The position numbers and the translations under genes are program-made. The notes beneath the pieces are model-generated. The model worked only from the letters and a program-made list of their open reading frames with translations. It searched no databases and was not told the origin of the DNA. 64,000 nucleotides of DNA from Mesorhizobium sp. B2-7-1. GTDB lineage: Bacteria; Pseudomonadota; Alphaproteobacteria; Rhizobiales; Rhizobiaceae. The stretch lies in the NCBI RefSeq assembly GCF_006440735.1, contig NZ_VFUA01000012.1, positions 37,528 through 101,527 of the forward strand, in the 5' to 3' direction. Positions 27,829 to 38,600 of this stretch are shown here, piece after piece; position 1 is the stretch's first letter; every line of letters starts with the position of its first letter.

Positions 27829-28881
27829 ATGAAGTTTTCGCTTTTCGTCCATATGGAGCGCTCGGATCTCGCCAAGCCGCATTCCGAATTGGTGGCGGAA
27901 CTGGAAGAACTCGTGCTGCTGGCGGAAGCGGCAGATTTCGAGACGGCCTGGATCGGCGAGCATCACGGGATGGAATTCACCATCTCGCCGAACCCGTTCA
28001 TCAACATCGCCTATCTCGCCGCGAAGACGAAAACCATCCGGCTCGGCACCGGCACGATCATCGCGCCCTTCTGGCATCCGATCAAACTCGCCGGCGAAGC
28101 GGCGATGGCCGATGTCATCACCGGCGGCAGGCTGGACCTGGGCATCGCGCGCGGCGCCTACAGCTATGAGTATCAGCGTGTCTTTCCGGGGCTTGATGCC
28201 TGGGGCGCCGGCCAGCGCATGCGCGAGATCATCCCGGCCATCCGTGGCCTCTGGGACGGCGACTACGAGCACACTGGCGAATTCTGGCAATTCCCGCCGA
28301 CCACATCCTCGCCGAAGCCTTCGCAAAAACCCTACCCGCCGATCTGGGTGGCCGCGCGCGATCCGAACTCGCACGATTTCGCGGTCGCCAACAAATGCCA
28401 GGTGCAGGTGACGCCGCTTGCCTCCGGCGATGGCGAAGTGGCGAGCCTGATGGAGCGCTTCAACGCCGCCTGCCAGGCCCATCCGGACATCGCGCGGCCG
28501 GAAATCATGCTCTTGATGCACACCTTCGTCGCAGAGGACGCCGCCGACGCCGAACGGCTGACGCAGGACCTGTCGCAATTCTACTGCCAGTTCGGCGCCT
28601 GGTTCCAGAACAAGAAGCCTGTGCGCCAGGGCGTGCTTGAGCCACTGACCGAGAACGAGATCGCGGCGATGCCGCAATACGCGCCCGACAAGATCCGGCA
28701 GAACCTCGTCATCGGCGAGGCCGACGAGGTGATCGCCAGGCTGAAGACCTACGAGGCGCAGGGCTACGACCAGTACTCGATCTGGATCGACAGCGGTCTC
28801 TCGCATGAGCGCAAGAAGAAATCGCTGCAGCTGTTCATCGATAAGGTGATGCCGGCCTTCCAGGAGGCAGGGTCGCGATGA
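27829..28881 (+). CDS. LLM-class flavin-dependent monooxygenase
   Basis: The 350-residue luciferase-like monooxygenase (F420/FMN family) has GEHHGMEFTISPNP, LGTGTIIAPFWHPIKLAGE, LDLGIARGAYSYEYQRVF and IWVAARDPNSHDFAV, typical LLM segments. The ATG at 27829 is 7 bp after the fusion gene; an earlier in-frame start lies inside that gene. It probably receives reduced flavin from the fused reductase. By analogy with RutA it may cleave a C-N or similar bond in a heterocycle, but the substrate is unknown. It overlaps the ALDH by ATGA. Confidence 0.9.
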   Translation: MKFSLFVHMERSDLAKPHSELVAELEELVLLAEAADFETAWIGEHHGMEFTISPNPFINIAYLAAKTKTIRLGTGTIIAPFWHPIKLAGEAAMADVITGGRLDLGIARGAYSYEYQRVFPGLDAWGAGQRMREIIPAIRGLWDGDYEHTGEFWQFPPTTSSPKPSQKPYPPIWVAARDPNSHDFAVANKCQVQVTPLASGDGEVASLMERFNAACQAHPDIARPEIMLLMHTFVAEDAADAERLTQDLSQFYCQFGAWFQNKKPVRQGVLEPLTENEIAAMPQYAPDKIRQNLVIGEADEVIARLKTYEAQGYDQYSIWIDSGLSHERKKKSLQLFIDKVMPAFQEAGSR

Positions 28882-30353
28882 GCAGCACCGCCTTCAGAAA
28901 CTACATAGACGGCCAGTTCACTGAGCCCACTTCCACCTTCGACAGTATCGATCCGTCGACAGGCTTGCCCTGGGCGGCGATGCCGGCCGCGTCCATTGCC
29001 GATACCGACCGCGCCGTGGAGGCCGCGCACCGGGCGCTGCGTTCCGGCCCCTGGGCCGCGATGACCGCGACCGCGCGCGGAAAACTGCTGGTGAAGCTTG
29101 GCGATCTCGTCGCCGCCAATGCCGGCCGGCTGGCCGAATTGGAAACGCGCGACACCGGCAAGATCATCCGCGAGACGCGCGCCCAGATCGCCTATGTCGG
29201 CGACTATTACCGCTATTATGGCGGGCTGGCCGACAAGCACGAAGGCGCCTTCATCCCGATCGACAAGCCCGACATGGAAGTGACGGTACGGCCCGAGCCG
29301 ATCGGCGTCGTCGCCGCCGTCGTGCCGTGGAACTCGCAGCTCTTCCTGTCGGCGGTCAAGCTCGGTCCGGCGCTGGCCGCCGGCTGCACCGTCGTGCTCA
29401 AGGCGTCCGAGGATGGCCCGGCGCCGCTGCTCGCTTTCGCCGAGTTGGTTAGCGAAGCCGGCTTTCCAGCCGGCAGCGTCAACATCATTACCGGCTTCGG
29501 CCATGATTGCGGGCATCGCCTGACCAGCCATCCGCTGGTCGCCCGCGTCGCCTTCACCGGCGGTCCGGCGACCGCCCGGCGGATCGTGGCCAACACGGCC
29601 GAGAACCTCGCCTACACGACGCTCGAGCTCGGCGGCAAAAGCCCGGTCGTCGTCTTCGCCGACGCCGATCTCGACAGCGCCGCCAACGCCGTTGTCGCCG
29701 GCATCTTCGCGGCGACCGGCCAGAGCTGCGTCGCCGGCTCGCGGCTTTTGGTCGAGCGTTCGGTCAAGGACGATTTCCTTGCGCGGCTGAAACGCAAGGC
29801 CGAGGCCATCGTCATCGGCGACCCGCAGGACCCGGCGACCGAGATGGGCCCGCTGGCGACGGCGCGCCAGCGCGAAAGGATCGAGGCGATCGTCGCGCAA
29901 AGCCTGGCGACGGGTGGGCGGCTGGTCACCGGCGGCGCGCGGCCTAAGGACAAGGCAAACGGATACTACTACGCGCCGACGATCATCGAGGCGCGGGATC
30001 AGACGCTCGCCTGCGTGCGCGAAGAGCTGTTCGGACCGGTGCTGAGCGCAATCGCCTTCGGCAGCGAGGCCGAGGCGCTGGCTTTGGCTAACGACACGCA
30101 ATTCGGGCTCGCTTCCGGCGTCTTCACCTTGAATCTCGCCAAGGCGCATCGCATGGCGCGCGGCATCCATGCGGGCGTCGTCTGGGTCAACACCTACCGC
30201 GCCGTCTCGCCGCTGGTTCCCTTCGGCGGCTATGGCCTTTCCGGTCTCGGCCGCGAAGGCGGCCTCGATGCGATCCGCGACTACACGCGCTCGAAATCGG
30301 TGTGGATCCGCACCTCGGACGACCCGATCCCCGATCCCTTCGTCATGCGCTGA
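28878..30353 (+). CDS. aldehyde dehydrogenase
   Basis: NAD(P)-dependent aldehyde dehydrogenase, 491 residues, with the general base in LELGGKSPVVVFADAD, the catalytic Cys in FAATGQSCVAGSRLLVE and a C-terminal PFGGYGLSGLGREGG motif. It overlaps the monooxygenase by ATGA. In Rut a malonic-semialdehyde reductase (RutE) handles the end product; here an oxidising enzyme appears to take that place. The exact aldehyde cannot be read from sequence. Confidence 0.9.
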   Translation: MSSTAFRNYIDGQFTEPTSTFDSIDPSTGLPWAAMPAASIADTDRAVEAAHRALRSGPWAAMTATARGKLLVKLGDLVAANAGRLAELETRDTGKIIRETRAQIAYVGDYYRYYGGLADKHEGAFIPIDKPDMEVTVRPEPIGVVAAVVPWNSQLFLSAVKLGPALAAGCTVVLKASEDGPAPLLAFAELVSEAGFPAGSVNIITGFGHDCGHRLTSHPLVARVAFTGGPATARRIVANTAENLAYTTLELGGKSPVVVFADADLDSAANAVVAGIFAATGQSCVAGSRLLVERSVKDDFLARLKRKAEAIVIGDPQDPATEMGPLATARQRERIEAIVAQSLATGGRLVTGGARPKDKANGYYYAPTIIEARDQTLACVREELFGPVLSAIAFGSEAEALALANDTQFGLASGVFTLNLAKAHRMARGIHAGVVWVNTYRAVSPLVPFGGYGLSGLGREGGLDAIRDYTRSKSVWIRTSDDPIPDPFVMR

Positions 30354-30418
30354 AACGGCGTGGCGAAGGTTGGACTGACAAGAACAAGAAACGGAACAAC
30401 CAATCAGAGGAGAATGAC

Positions 30419-31423
30419 ATGAAACTGATTTTCGCCGGCATCCTTGCCGGGTTGATGGCGACCACCGCCGCCAAGGCCGACGAGATGGTGTTCACCAGCT
30501 GGGGTGGAACGACGCAGGAGGCCCAGACCAAGTCCTGGGCTGAGCCGTTCTCCGCCTCGTCGGGCATCAAGGTGCTGCAGGACGGTCCGACCGATTACGG
30601 CAAGCTGAAAGCCATGGTCGACGCCAAGAACGTCACCTGGGACGTCGTCGACGTCGAGATGGACTTCGCCATCAAGGCGGCCAAGGACGGCCTGCTCGAG
30701 CCGATCGACTTCGCCGTCGTGCCGAAGGACGATCTCGACCCGCGCTTCTCGAACGAGAATGCCGTCGGCAGCTTCTATTATTCCTTCGTGCTCGCCTGGA
30801 ACAAAAGCGCCGTCTCCGGCGAGCCGGCAAGCTGGGCCGACATGTTCGACACCAAGAAATTTCCCGGAAAGCGCACCTTCTACAAATGGTCGGCGCCGGG
30901 TGTGATCGAGATCGCGCTGCTCGCCGACGGCGTGCCGGCCGACAAGCTCTATCCGCTTGATCTCGACCGCGCCTTCAAGAAGCTCGACACCATCAAGTCC
31001 GACATCGTCTGGTGGGGTGGCGGTGCGGAGTCGCAGCAGCTGATCGCTTCCGGCGAGGCCGCCTTCGGCCAGCTCTGGAACGGCCGCGTCTTCGCGCTGG
31101 AGAAGGACGGCGCCGATGTCGGCGTCTCCTGGAACCAGAACTTGACCGCCGCCGACGTGCTTGTCGTGCCGAAGGGCGCCAAGAACAAGGACGCCGCCAT
31201 GAAATTCCTCGCCGCGGCGACCAGCCCGACCGGTCAGGCGAAATTCGCCGAGGCGAGCGGCTACGCGCCGATCAACACCAAGGCCAAGGCCGAGATGCCG
31301 GCCGATGTGGTCAAGGGCCTGCCCGACGCTCATGTCGACAGCCAGATCAATCTCGATATGAACTACTGGGCCGAGCATCGCGACGAGATCGCCACGCGCT
31401 GGTACGCCTGGCAGGCGAAGTGA
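30419..31423 (+). CDS. ABC transporter substrate-binding protein, polyamine/opine type
   Basis: Periplasmic binding protein of the PotD/SBP_bac_8 class, 334 residues from the ATG at 30419 (AGAGGAGA before it). The signal peptide is short (MKLIFAGILAGLMATTAAKA-DE, cleavage near residue 20). The mature start MVFTSWGGTTQEAQTKSWAEPF is typical of polyamine-type importers. It is the first of four transporter genes in the Rut-like operon and presumably delivers a nitrogenous substrate to it. Confidence 0.9.
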   Translation: MKLIFAGILAGLMATTAAKADEMVFTSWGGTTQEAQTKSWAEPFSASSGIKVLQDGPTDYGKLKAMVDAKNVTWDVVDVEMDFAIKAAKDGLLEPIDFAVVPKDDLDPRFSNENAVGSFYYSFVLAWNKSAVSGEPASWADMFDTKKFPGKRTFYKWSAPGVIEIALLADGVPADKLYPLDLDRAFKKLDTIKSDIVWWGGGAESQQLIASGEAAFGQLWNGRVFALEKDGADVGVSWNQNLTAADVLVVPKGAKNKDAAMKFLAAATSPTGQAKFAEASGYAPINTKAKAEMPADVVKGLPDAHVDSQINLDMNYWAEHRDEIATRWYAWQAK

Positions 31424-31447
31424 CGCCCTTTCTTTCATGACAAAACT

Positions 31448-31469
31448 CGGAACGGCGCTGGCCGTCCCG
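31448..31469 (+). other. hairpin between binding-protein and permease genes
   Basis: CGGAACGGC and GCCGTCCCG pair around a GCTG loop with one mismatch. No T-run follows. Its place just after the binding-protein gene suits a transcript-stabilising stem that keeps more binding protein than permease mRNA. Confidence 0.4.
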
Positions 31470-31491
31470 ATCCGCAATCCGGGATACCGCC

Positions 31492-32352
31492 ATGTCGGTG
31501 GAAGCACAGCAAGGAATCGCAACCCCGCGAATACCGGCAGGCCTCGGCGGCCTGCTTCCGGCGTTGATCCTGATCGGACTGTTTTTCGTCGTGCCGGTAC
31601 TGGCGCTGTTGCTGCGCAGCGTCACCGACCCCGCTCCGGGCCTGCAGAATTATGCGGCGCTGCTGGGCGACGGCACATATGCGCGGGTGTTCTTCAACAC
31701 TTTTCTGGTCGCCGCCGTCGTCACCATCGTCACCGTGCTCGTCGCCTTCCCGGTCGCCTGGATGCTGGCGATCATGCCGCCCGTACTGGCCTCGATCCTG
31801 TTCGGCATCATCATCCTGTCGATGTGGACGAACCTGTTGACCCGCACCTATGCCTGGATGGTGCTCCTGCAGCGCACCGGCGTCATCAACCGGGCGCTGA
31901 TGGGCGCCGGCATCATCGACCAGCCGCTGCCACTCATCAACAACCTCACCGGCGTCACCATCGGCATGGTCTACATCATGCTGCCCTTCATGATCCTGCC
32001 GCTGGTCGGCACCTTGCGCGCGATCGATCCGATGACCTTGCGCGCCGCCGCGCTCTGTGGTGCCAGCCCGCTGGCAGCATTCCGCCGCATCCTTTTGCCG
32101 CTCTCGCTGCCCGGCATCGCCGCCGGCGGGTTGATGGTCTTCGTCATGTCGCTCGGTTATTTCGTCACGCCCGCCTTGCTCGGCGGCACGTCGAACATGA
32201 TGCTCGCCGAAATGATCGCGCAGATGATCCAGTCGCTGCTCAACTGGGGTCTGGGCAGCGCAGCCGCCTTCATCCTGCTCGTCGTCACCATGGCGCTCTA
32301 TGCGCTGCAGCTGCGCCTTGTCGGCGCCAGACGCACGACGGGAGGCGCCTGA
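31492..32352 (+). CDS. ABC transporter permease (PotB type)
   Basis: Inner-membrane permease, 286 residues with about six hydrophobic segments and the EAA loop AAALCGASPLAAFRRILLPLSLPGIAAGG. It is the PotB-like partner of the permease next to it. The stop is immediately followed by the next start region (ATG at 32354), so translation is likely coupled. Confidence 0.92.
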   Translation: MSVEAQQGIATPRIPAGLGGLLPALILIGLFFVVPVLALLLRSVTDPAPGLQNYAALLGDGTYARVFFNTFLVAAVVTIVTVLVAFPVAWMLAIMPPVLASILFGIIILSMWTNLLTRTYAWMVLLQRTGVINRALMGAGIIDQPLPLINNLTGVTIGMVYIMLPFMILPLVGTLRAIDPMTLRAAALCGASPLAAFRRILLPLSLPGIAAGGLMVFVMSLGYFVTPALLGGTSNMMLAEMIAQMIQSLLNWGLGSAAAFILLVVTMALYALQLRLVGARRTTGGA

Positions 32353-32353
32353 G

Positions 32354-33154
32354 ATGCTGCTCGACTATGACCGCCTCGGCTGGCTGAAGGCAGCACTGCT
32401 CGCCTTCACCGCACTGGTCGCCGCCTTCCTGCTGCTGCCCGTGGTCTTCATCGTGCTGCTCTCCTTCGGCTCGTCGCGCTGGCTGGCCTTCCCGCCGCCC
32501 GGCTGGACGCTGAAATGGTACCAAGAGCTGTTTGCCGATCCGTCCTGGATTGAGGCCGCGCTGACCAGCGCCCGCATCGCCACGATGACGGCGATCCTCG
32601 CCGTCACCATCGGCCTGCTCGCTTCCTTCGCGCTGGTGCGCGGCCAGTTCCGAGGCCGCGAGATCCTGCGCGGACTGCTGCTCACGCCGATGGTGCTGCC
32701 GGTGGTCGTCTTCGCCATCGCCATTTACGCCTTTTTCTTGAGACTTGGCCTCGGCGGCACCACGATCGGTTTCGTCGTCGCTCACACCGTGCTTGCGCTG
32801 CCCTTCGCCATCATCCCGATGGCCACCGCGCTCGAAGGCTTCGACAAGTCGATCGAGGATGCGGCCATCGTCTGCGGCGCGAGCCCGCTCCAGGCCAAGC
32901 TTCGCATCACTCTGCCGTCGATCCGCATCGGCATCTTCTCCGCCGCGATCTTTTCCTTCCTGGCCTCCTGGGACGAGGTGGTGGTGGCGATCTTCATGGC
33001 GAGCCCCACCTTGCAGACCTTGCCGGTCAAGATCTGGGGCAGCCTCCGCTCGGACCTCACGCCTGTGATCGCCGCCGCCTCCAGCCTGCTGGTCGCGCTC
33101 ACGCTGGCCCTGATGATCGTGACGGCACTCTTGCGCCGAAAGCTCCAGACATGA
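32354..33154 (+). CDS. ABC transporter permease (PotC type)
   Basis: Second permease, 266 residues, with the EAA loop DAAIVCGASPLQAKLRITLPSIRIGIFSA. The ATG at 32354 lies 2 bp after the first permease; longer frames intrude into it. It overlaps the ATPase by ATGA. Confidence 0.92.
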   Translation: MLLDYDRLGWLKAALLAFTALVAAFLLLPVVFIVLLSFGSSRWLAFPPPGWTLKWYQELFADPSWIEAALTSARIATMTAILAVTIGLLASFALVRGQFRGREILRGLLLTPMVLPVVVFAIAIYAFFLRLGLGGTTIGFVVAHTVLALPFAIIPMATALEGFDKSIEDAAIVCGASPLQAKLRITLPSIRIGIFSAAIFSFLASWDEVVVAIFMASPTLQTLPVKIWGSLRSDLTPVIAAASSLLVALTLALMIVTALLRRKLQT

Positions 33155-34227
33155 CCCAGCCCTTTCTCTCGATCCGCAAATTGCGCAAGGCGTTCGGCGC
33201 CTTCACCGCCGTTCACGATGTGACGCTGGATATTCCGAAGGGCGAGTTCCTGACCTTCCTCGGACCGTCCGGCTCGGGTAAATCGACCACGCTCTACGCC
33301 ATCGCCGGCTTCCAGGACCCGACGTCGGGCGATGTCTTGCTGCAGGACAAATCGCTGCTGTCGGTGCCCTCGCACAAGCGCAACATCGGCATGGTCTTCC
33401 AGCGCTACACGCTGTTCCCGCATCTGAGCGTCGCCGAAAACGTCGCCTTCCCGCTCCGCGTTCGCCGCCGGCCCGAGGCCGAGGTCAAGCGCAAGGTCGC
33501 CGACATGCTCGCCCTGGTGCGGCTGGAGAACTTCGCCGAGCGTCTGCCCGCCGCGCTCTCGGGCGGCCAGCAGCAGCGCGTCGCGCTTGCCCGGGCGCTT
33601 GCCTACGATCCACCGATCCTTTTGATGGACGAGCCGCTCTCGGCGCTCGACAAGAAGCTGCGCGAGGAGATCCAGGCCGAGATCCGTCGCATCCATCGCG
33701 AGACCGGCGTCACCATCCTTTACGTCACCCACGACCAGGAAGAAGCGCTGCATCTGTCGGACCGCATCGCGCTCTTCCGCGATGGCCGTATCGAGCAGAT
33801 CGGCACCGGCGAGGACCTTTACCTGAGGCCCACCACCGATTTCGTCGCAGGCTTCATCGGCAACTCGAATTTCCTCGCCGCCGAGCATCTGGAAACCGTG
33901 GGCGGCGCTTCCACCATCCGCCTCGCCGACGGCGCGCTTGTCTCCGGCATTAATGCCAATGGCAGCTTCGCCCCCGGGCAGAAAACCAGGCTGATGATCA
34001 GGCCGGAAGCGTTCCGCCTGGAGCGCTCGCCGAACAATGCGGAACTTTCGGTCGAGATCGTCGATGTCGCCTTCTACGGCGAGCGCCGCCGCATTGTGGC
34101 GCGCACGAGCGCCGGACAGGAAATCGACATCCGGCCGACCTCCGCAGCGCTTGCCGCGCAGGATGTTGCATCGTCTCATCGCCCGGTGTTTTTCGATCCG
34201 GGCGCGGCGTTCCTGTTTCCCGCCTGA
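33151..34227 (+). CDS. ABC transporter ATP-binding protein (PotA type)
   Basis: ATPase of the polyamine-type importer, 358 residues: Walker A GPSGSGKSTT, Q-loop VFQRYTLFPHL, signature LSGGQQQR, Walker B LLMDEPLSALD, switch THDQEEAL, followed by a C-terminal TOBE domain (about residues 270-355) that may sense substrate or regulate the complex. It is the last gene of the operon that starts at 25415; about 230 bp without a gene follow. Confidence 0.93.
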   Translation: MTQPFLSIRKLRKAFGAFTAVHDVTLDIPKGEFLTFLGPSGSGKSTTLYAIAGFQDPTSGDVLLQDKSLLSVPSHKRNIGMVFQRYTLFPHLSVAENVAFPLRVRRRPEAEVKRKVADMLALVRLENFAERLPAALSGGQQQRVALARALAYDPPILLMDEPLSALDKKLREEIQAEIRRIHRETGVTILYVTHDQEEALHLSDRIALFRDGRIEQIGTGEDLYLRPTTDFVAGFIGNSNFLAAEHLETVGGASTIRLADGALVSGINANGSFAPGQKTRLMIRPEAFRLERSPNNAELSVEIVDVAFYGERRRIVARTSAGQEIDIRPTSAALAAQDVASSHRPVFFDPGAAFLFPA

Positions 34228-34461
34228 GCAATTGATTGTCGCTCCGGTTCGGGCCCGGGCTATGAACAAATTTTGATTTTGCCGCGATGGTACGGTCAAG
34301 ACGGCCTCACGCAACCTTGAATGCCGCAGCGCAACATGACCGATCTGTAAGCTGACAGCGCAGCGCCGGCAGGACTACTGTCGCGCCAATCGACGAGGTC
34401 GATCCCAACCTCCAACCATCCTGAAACGGCTAGATATTCTGGCCCGCAGATGGACGGCACC

Positions 34462-35673
34462 ATGAGCATTTCATCAACACGACAACCCGTTCGCAACCGG
34501 CCGAAGCGCTCTCGCAGCATCGTGCTTTTGGCCGCGCTCATCCTGCTTGGCGGCGGCTATGGCCTGTGGCGCAACCATGCCCAGGCAAAGGCAGCGGCGA
34601 CCGCTGCGTCGGCGCAGCCCGCGCCCAAGGTCCCGGTCACCGTCGCCACCGTGCGGAAGGCCGATTTCCCCCTTTACCTCTACGGGCTCGGCACGGTGAC
34701 GCCGTTGAACAGCGTCAGCATCTCCAGCCGTGTCGCCGGCGTCGTCGACCAGGTTCCGGTCGACCAGGGGCAGATGGTCAAGCAGGGCGACCTGCTCGCC
34801 GAGATCGACCCTCGCCCCTATCAGGCGGTGCTCGATCAGGCGAAAGCCAAGCAGGCTGAGGACGAAGCGACATTGAAGAACGCGCAAGTCGTGCTCAATC
34901 GCCTTTCCACGCTGCTCAAAAAGACCTTCGAAACCCAGCAGGACGTCGATAATCAGCAGGCGGTGGTCACGACCACTGCCGCAACGATAGAGGGCGACAA
35001 GGCCGCCATTGAGGCGGCGCAACTCAATCTCGATTTCACCAGGATCATCGCGCCGCTGGCCGGCAAGACGAGCTTCCGCACCATCGATCCGGGCAACATC
35101 GTGCAGGCCGGCCAGAGTCCCGGGCTTTTCACGGTCGTGCAGCTTCAGCCCATCTACGTTTCGTTCACGCAGCCGCAGGACGAAGTCGCAACCATCAACA
35201 AGGTGTTCGCGGCCGGCGCCGTGCCGATCGACACGCTTGGCGCGGACATGAAGACCGTGCTGGCCAGCGGCAAGCTGGAAGCGGTCCAGAACCAGGTCGA
35301 TCAGGCCTCCGGCACAATTTCGCTCAAGGCGACATTCGCGAACCAGGACAATGCATTGTGGCCGGGTCTTTCCGTCAGCACGCGCATACGCATCGGCACG
35401 ATGTCCGGCGCGATCGTGGTGCCGGACGAAGCCGTCCAGCATGGTCCTGACGGGCTCTTCACCTATGTCGTCGGCGACGACGGCAAGGTCCATCGGCAGA
35501 CCGTCAAGACAGGCCCTTCGGACGGCGGCGAGACGGTCGTCACCGACGGCTTGAATCCTGGGCAGCGGGTGGTGGTTGCCGGTCAATACCGGGTGGTCGA
35601 TGGCGCAAGCGTCGACGCCACCACGGCTTCCGCCGCCGGACAGACGCAAGGCAATTCCGGAGGTGCAAGCTGA
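34462..35673 (+). CDS. efflux RND transporter periplasmic adaptor subunit
   Basis: Membrane fusion protein of the HlyD/AcrA class, about 403 residues. It has an N-terminal transmembrane anchor (SIVLLAALILLGGGYGLW), no lipobox, a barrel-sandwich domain (VSISSRVAGVVDQVPVDQGQMVKQGDLLAEIDPRPY), a short coiled coil and beta-barrel domains. The ATG at 34462 has GGACGG upstream; another ATG at 34450 would add four residues. It overlaps the pump gene by one base. The 230 bp before it hold no gene and no clear promoter that I could identify, and no regulator is adjacent. Confidence 0.9.
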   Translation: MSISSTRQPVRNRPKRSRSIVLLAALILLGGGYGLWRNHAQAKAAATAASAQPAPKVPVTVATVRKADFPLYLYGLGTVTPLNSVSISSRVAGVVDQVPVDQGQMVKQGDLLAEIDPRPYQAVLDQAKAKQAEDEATLKNAQVVLNRLSTLLKKTFETQQDVDNQQAVVTTTAATIEGDKAAIEAAQLNLDFTRIIAPLAGKTSFRTIDPGNIVQAGQSPGLFTVVQLQPIYVSFTQPQDEVATINKVFAAGAVPIDTLGADMKTVLASGKLEAVQNQVDQASGTISLKATFANQDNALWPGLSVSTRIRIGTMSGAIVVPDEAVQHGPDGLFTYVVGDDGKVHRQTVKTGPSDGGETVVTDGLNPGQRVVVAGQYRVVDGASVDATTASAAGQTQGNSGGAS

Positions 35674-38600
35674 TGGCTGCGATCGGTGTTTCCACGCCTT
35701 TCATCCGCTACCCGGTCGCCACCTCGCTGTTGATGATCGGCGTGTTGTTCGTCGGCGTGGTCGCTTATCTCAACCTGCCGGTCGCACCGATGCCCAACGT
35801 CGACTTCCCGACGATCCAGGTGTCCACCAGCCTGCCGGGCGCCGACCCGATCACCATAGCGTCGTCGGTGACCCAGCCGCTCGAGACGCAGTTCGCGCAG
35901 ATCCCCGGCATCGCCGAGATGACGTCGAGCAGCCTGTCCGGTTCCAGCCAGATCACCCTGCAATTCGCTCTCGACGTCGACATCGCCGCGGCCGCCGGGC
36001 TGGTGCAGTCGGCCATCAATGCCGCCGGCGGGCAATTGCCAAAGAACCTGCCCAATCCCCCGACCTACAGGGAGGTCAATCCGACGGATTCGCCGATCAT
36101 GCTGATCGGCGCGAGCTCGACCGACCTGCCGCTGACGACGCTGAGCGACGACGTCTACACCAAGCTTGCGCAGGTGATCAGCCATGTCGACGGCGTCGGC
36201 CAGGTCCTGGTCGGCGGCCAGCAGACGCCGTCGATCCGCGTCCAGCTCGATCCGGCCAAATTAGCGGCAAGGGGCCTGTCGCTGGAGGCGGTACGCACGC
36301 CGCTCTCGATCGGCACCGTGGACCTGCCCAAGGGCAACATTCAGGGCGAAGTGCGCTCCTTCACCATCTTCTCCAACGACCAGATGACCGCCGCCGACGA
36401 CTGGAACAACGCCATCATCGCCTATCGCGACGGTGCGCCGGTGCGGGTCAAGGATGTCGGCCGGGCGGTGCTCGACGCGCAGGACTACACCCAGGCCGGC
36501 TGGGCCGACACGACGCGCGGCGTCGTGCTTGTCATCTTCAAGGAGCCGGGCGCCAACATCATCGACACGGTCGACAAGATCAAGGCCGAGCTGCCGATGC
36601 TGACCGCCTCGATGCCGGCGTCGCTCAAGCTGCAGGTTCTTTCCGACCGCACCCAGACCATCCGCGCTTCGGTGGCGGACGTGCAGTTCACGCTGCTGCT
36701 CACCATCGGGCTGGTCGTGATGGTGATCTTCCTGTTTCTGCGCAATGTCTGGGCAACGGCCATCCCCGCCTTCACCGTGCCGCTGGCACTGCTTGGCACC
36801 TGCGGCCTGATGTGGTCCGCCGGCTATTCGATCGACAATCTGTCGCTGATGGCCTTGACGATTTCCATCGGCTTCGTCGTCGACGACGCCATCGTCATGC
36901 TGGAAAACATCGTCCGCTACATCGAGCACGGCGAGAAGCCGATGCAGGCCGCGATCCGCGGCGCTAGCGAGATCGGCTTCACCATCATGTCGATCTCGAT
37001 TTCGCTGGTGGCGGTGCTGATCCCGCTGCTCCTGATGAGCGGCATCATCGGCCGCCTGTTCAAGGAGTTCGCCGTCACGCTGGCGATGACAATCCTGGTC
37101 TCGGCCTGCGTTTCGCTGACCCTGACCCCGATGCTCGCCTCGCGCTTCATCAAGCCGGCGGCCGAGGAGCATCACGGCAGGCTCTACCGCTGGAGCGAAA
37201 GCGTCTTCGATGGCATGCTGCGCGCCTATGAGCGCGGCCTCGACCGGGCGCTCAGGCATCGCTTCATCACGCTTCTGGCGTTCCTGACCTGCGTCGGGCT
37301 GACCGGCTATTTCTTCACCCTCGTCCCGAGCGGGTTCTTCCCGCAGCAGGACACCGGCCTGATCTTCGGCCAGGTGATCGCCGGCCAGGATGTCTCCACC
37401 GGCCAGATGCAGTCCTACATGGCGCAGTTCGCCGGGATCGTCTCCAAGGATCCGGCGGTGGCGCATTTCGCGGCATCGACCGGCGGCAGCGGCAACACGC
37501 AGAACACCGGCCGCATGTTCATCCAGCTGAAGCCGCGCGACGAGCGCGACGCTTCGGCCGACCAGATCATCCGGCGATTGCAGCCGAAGCTGTCGGCCGT
37601 CCAGGGCGCGCGCCTGTTCATGCAGGCTTCGCAGGACGTGCGCGTCGGCGGCAAGCTCTCCGCCTCGCAATACCAGTATGTGCTGGAGAGCAGCGATCTG
37701 GACTCGCTGGATGGCTGGGCACCCAAGCTGTTGACGGCTTTGCAGCGCCTGCGCGAATTGCGGGACGTCTCGACCGACCAGATGAGTTCCGGCACGACGC
37801 TCACATTGCAGGTCGACCGCGACCAGGCGGCCCGCTATGGCCTGACGGCGAACGACGTCGACAACACGCTCAACGACGCCTTCGGCCAGCGCCAGATCGC
37901 ACAATACTTCACGCAGCTTTCAACCTATGACGTGATCCTCGAGGTGCTGCCGTCGCTGCGCGGAAACCTCAGGGCGCTCGACCAGATCTATCTGACCACG
38001 TCGAGCGGTTCGCAGGTGCCGCTTTCGGCCATCGCCAAATGGACGACGAAGCCGGTGCAGCCGCTGGTCATCAACCATGAAGGCCAGTTCCCGTCGGTGA
38101 CGATCAGCTTCAACCTGGCGCCCGGCGTGGCGCTCGGCCAAGCCACTGCCGCGATCGACCGGACCGCTGCTCAGATGGGGTTGCCCGCGACCATCCAGAC
38201 CAATTACACCGGAACGGCGCAGGCCTTCCAGCAGTCGCTGTCATCGGTGCCGGTGCTCATCCTCGGCGCCTTGGTCGTGGTCTATTTGATCCTCGGCATC
38301 CTCTACGAAAGCTACATTCACCCGCTGACCATTCTGTCCACCCTGCCCTCGGCCGGGCTTGGCGCGCTCGGCACGCTGCTGGTCTTCCACATGGAGTTCA
38401 ACCTGATCGGCCTGATCGGCGTCATCCTGCTCATCGGCATCGTGAAGAAGAACGGCATCATGATGGTCGACTTCGCCATCGCGGCCGAACGGGACCAGCA
38501 TCTGAGTTCCCTGGAATCGATCCGCCAGGCCTGCCTGCTCAGGTTCCGGCCCATCATGATGACCACCATGGTCTCGATGCTCGGCGCACTGCCGCTGATG

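Noticed and set aside
36261..37904. 547-codon open frame on the minus strand
   Set aside because: Antisense to the RND pump gene, whose motifs are canonical; composition is rich in His, Gln and Arg like other shadow frames.
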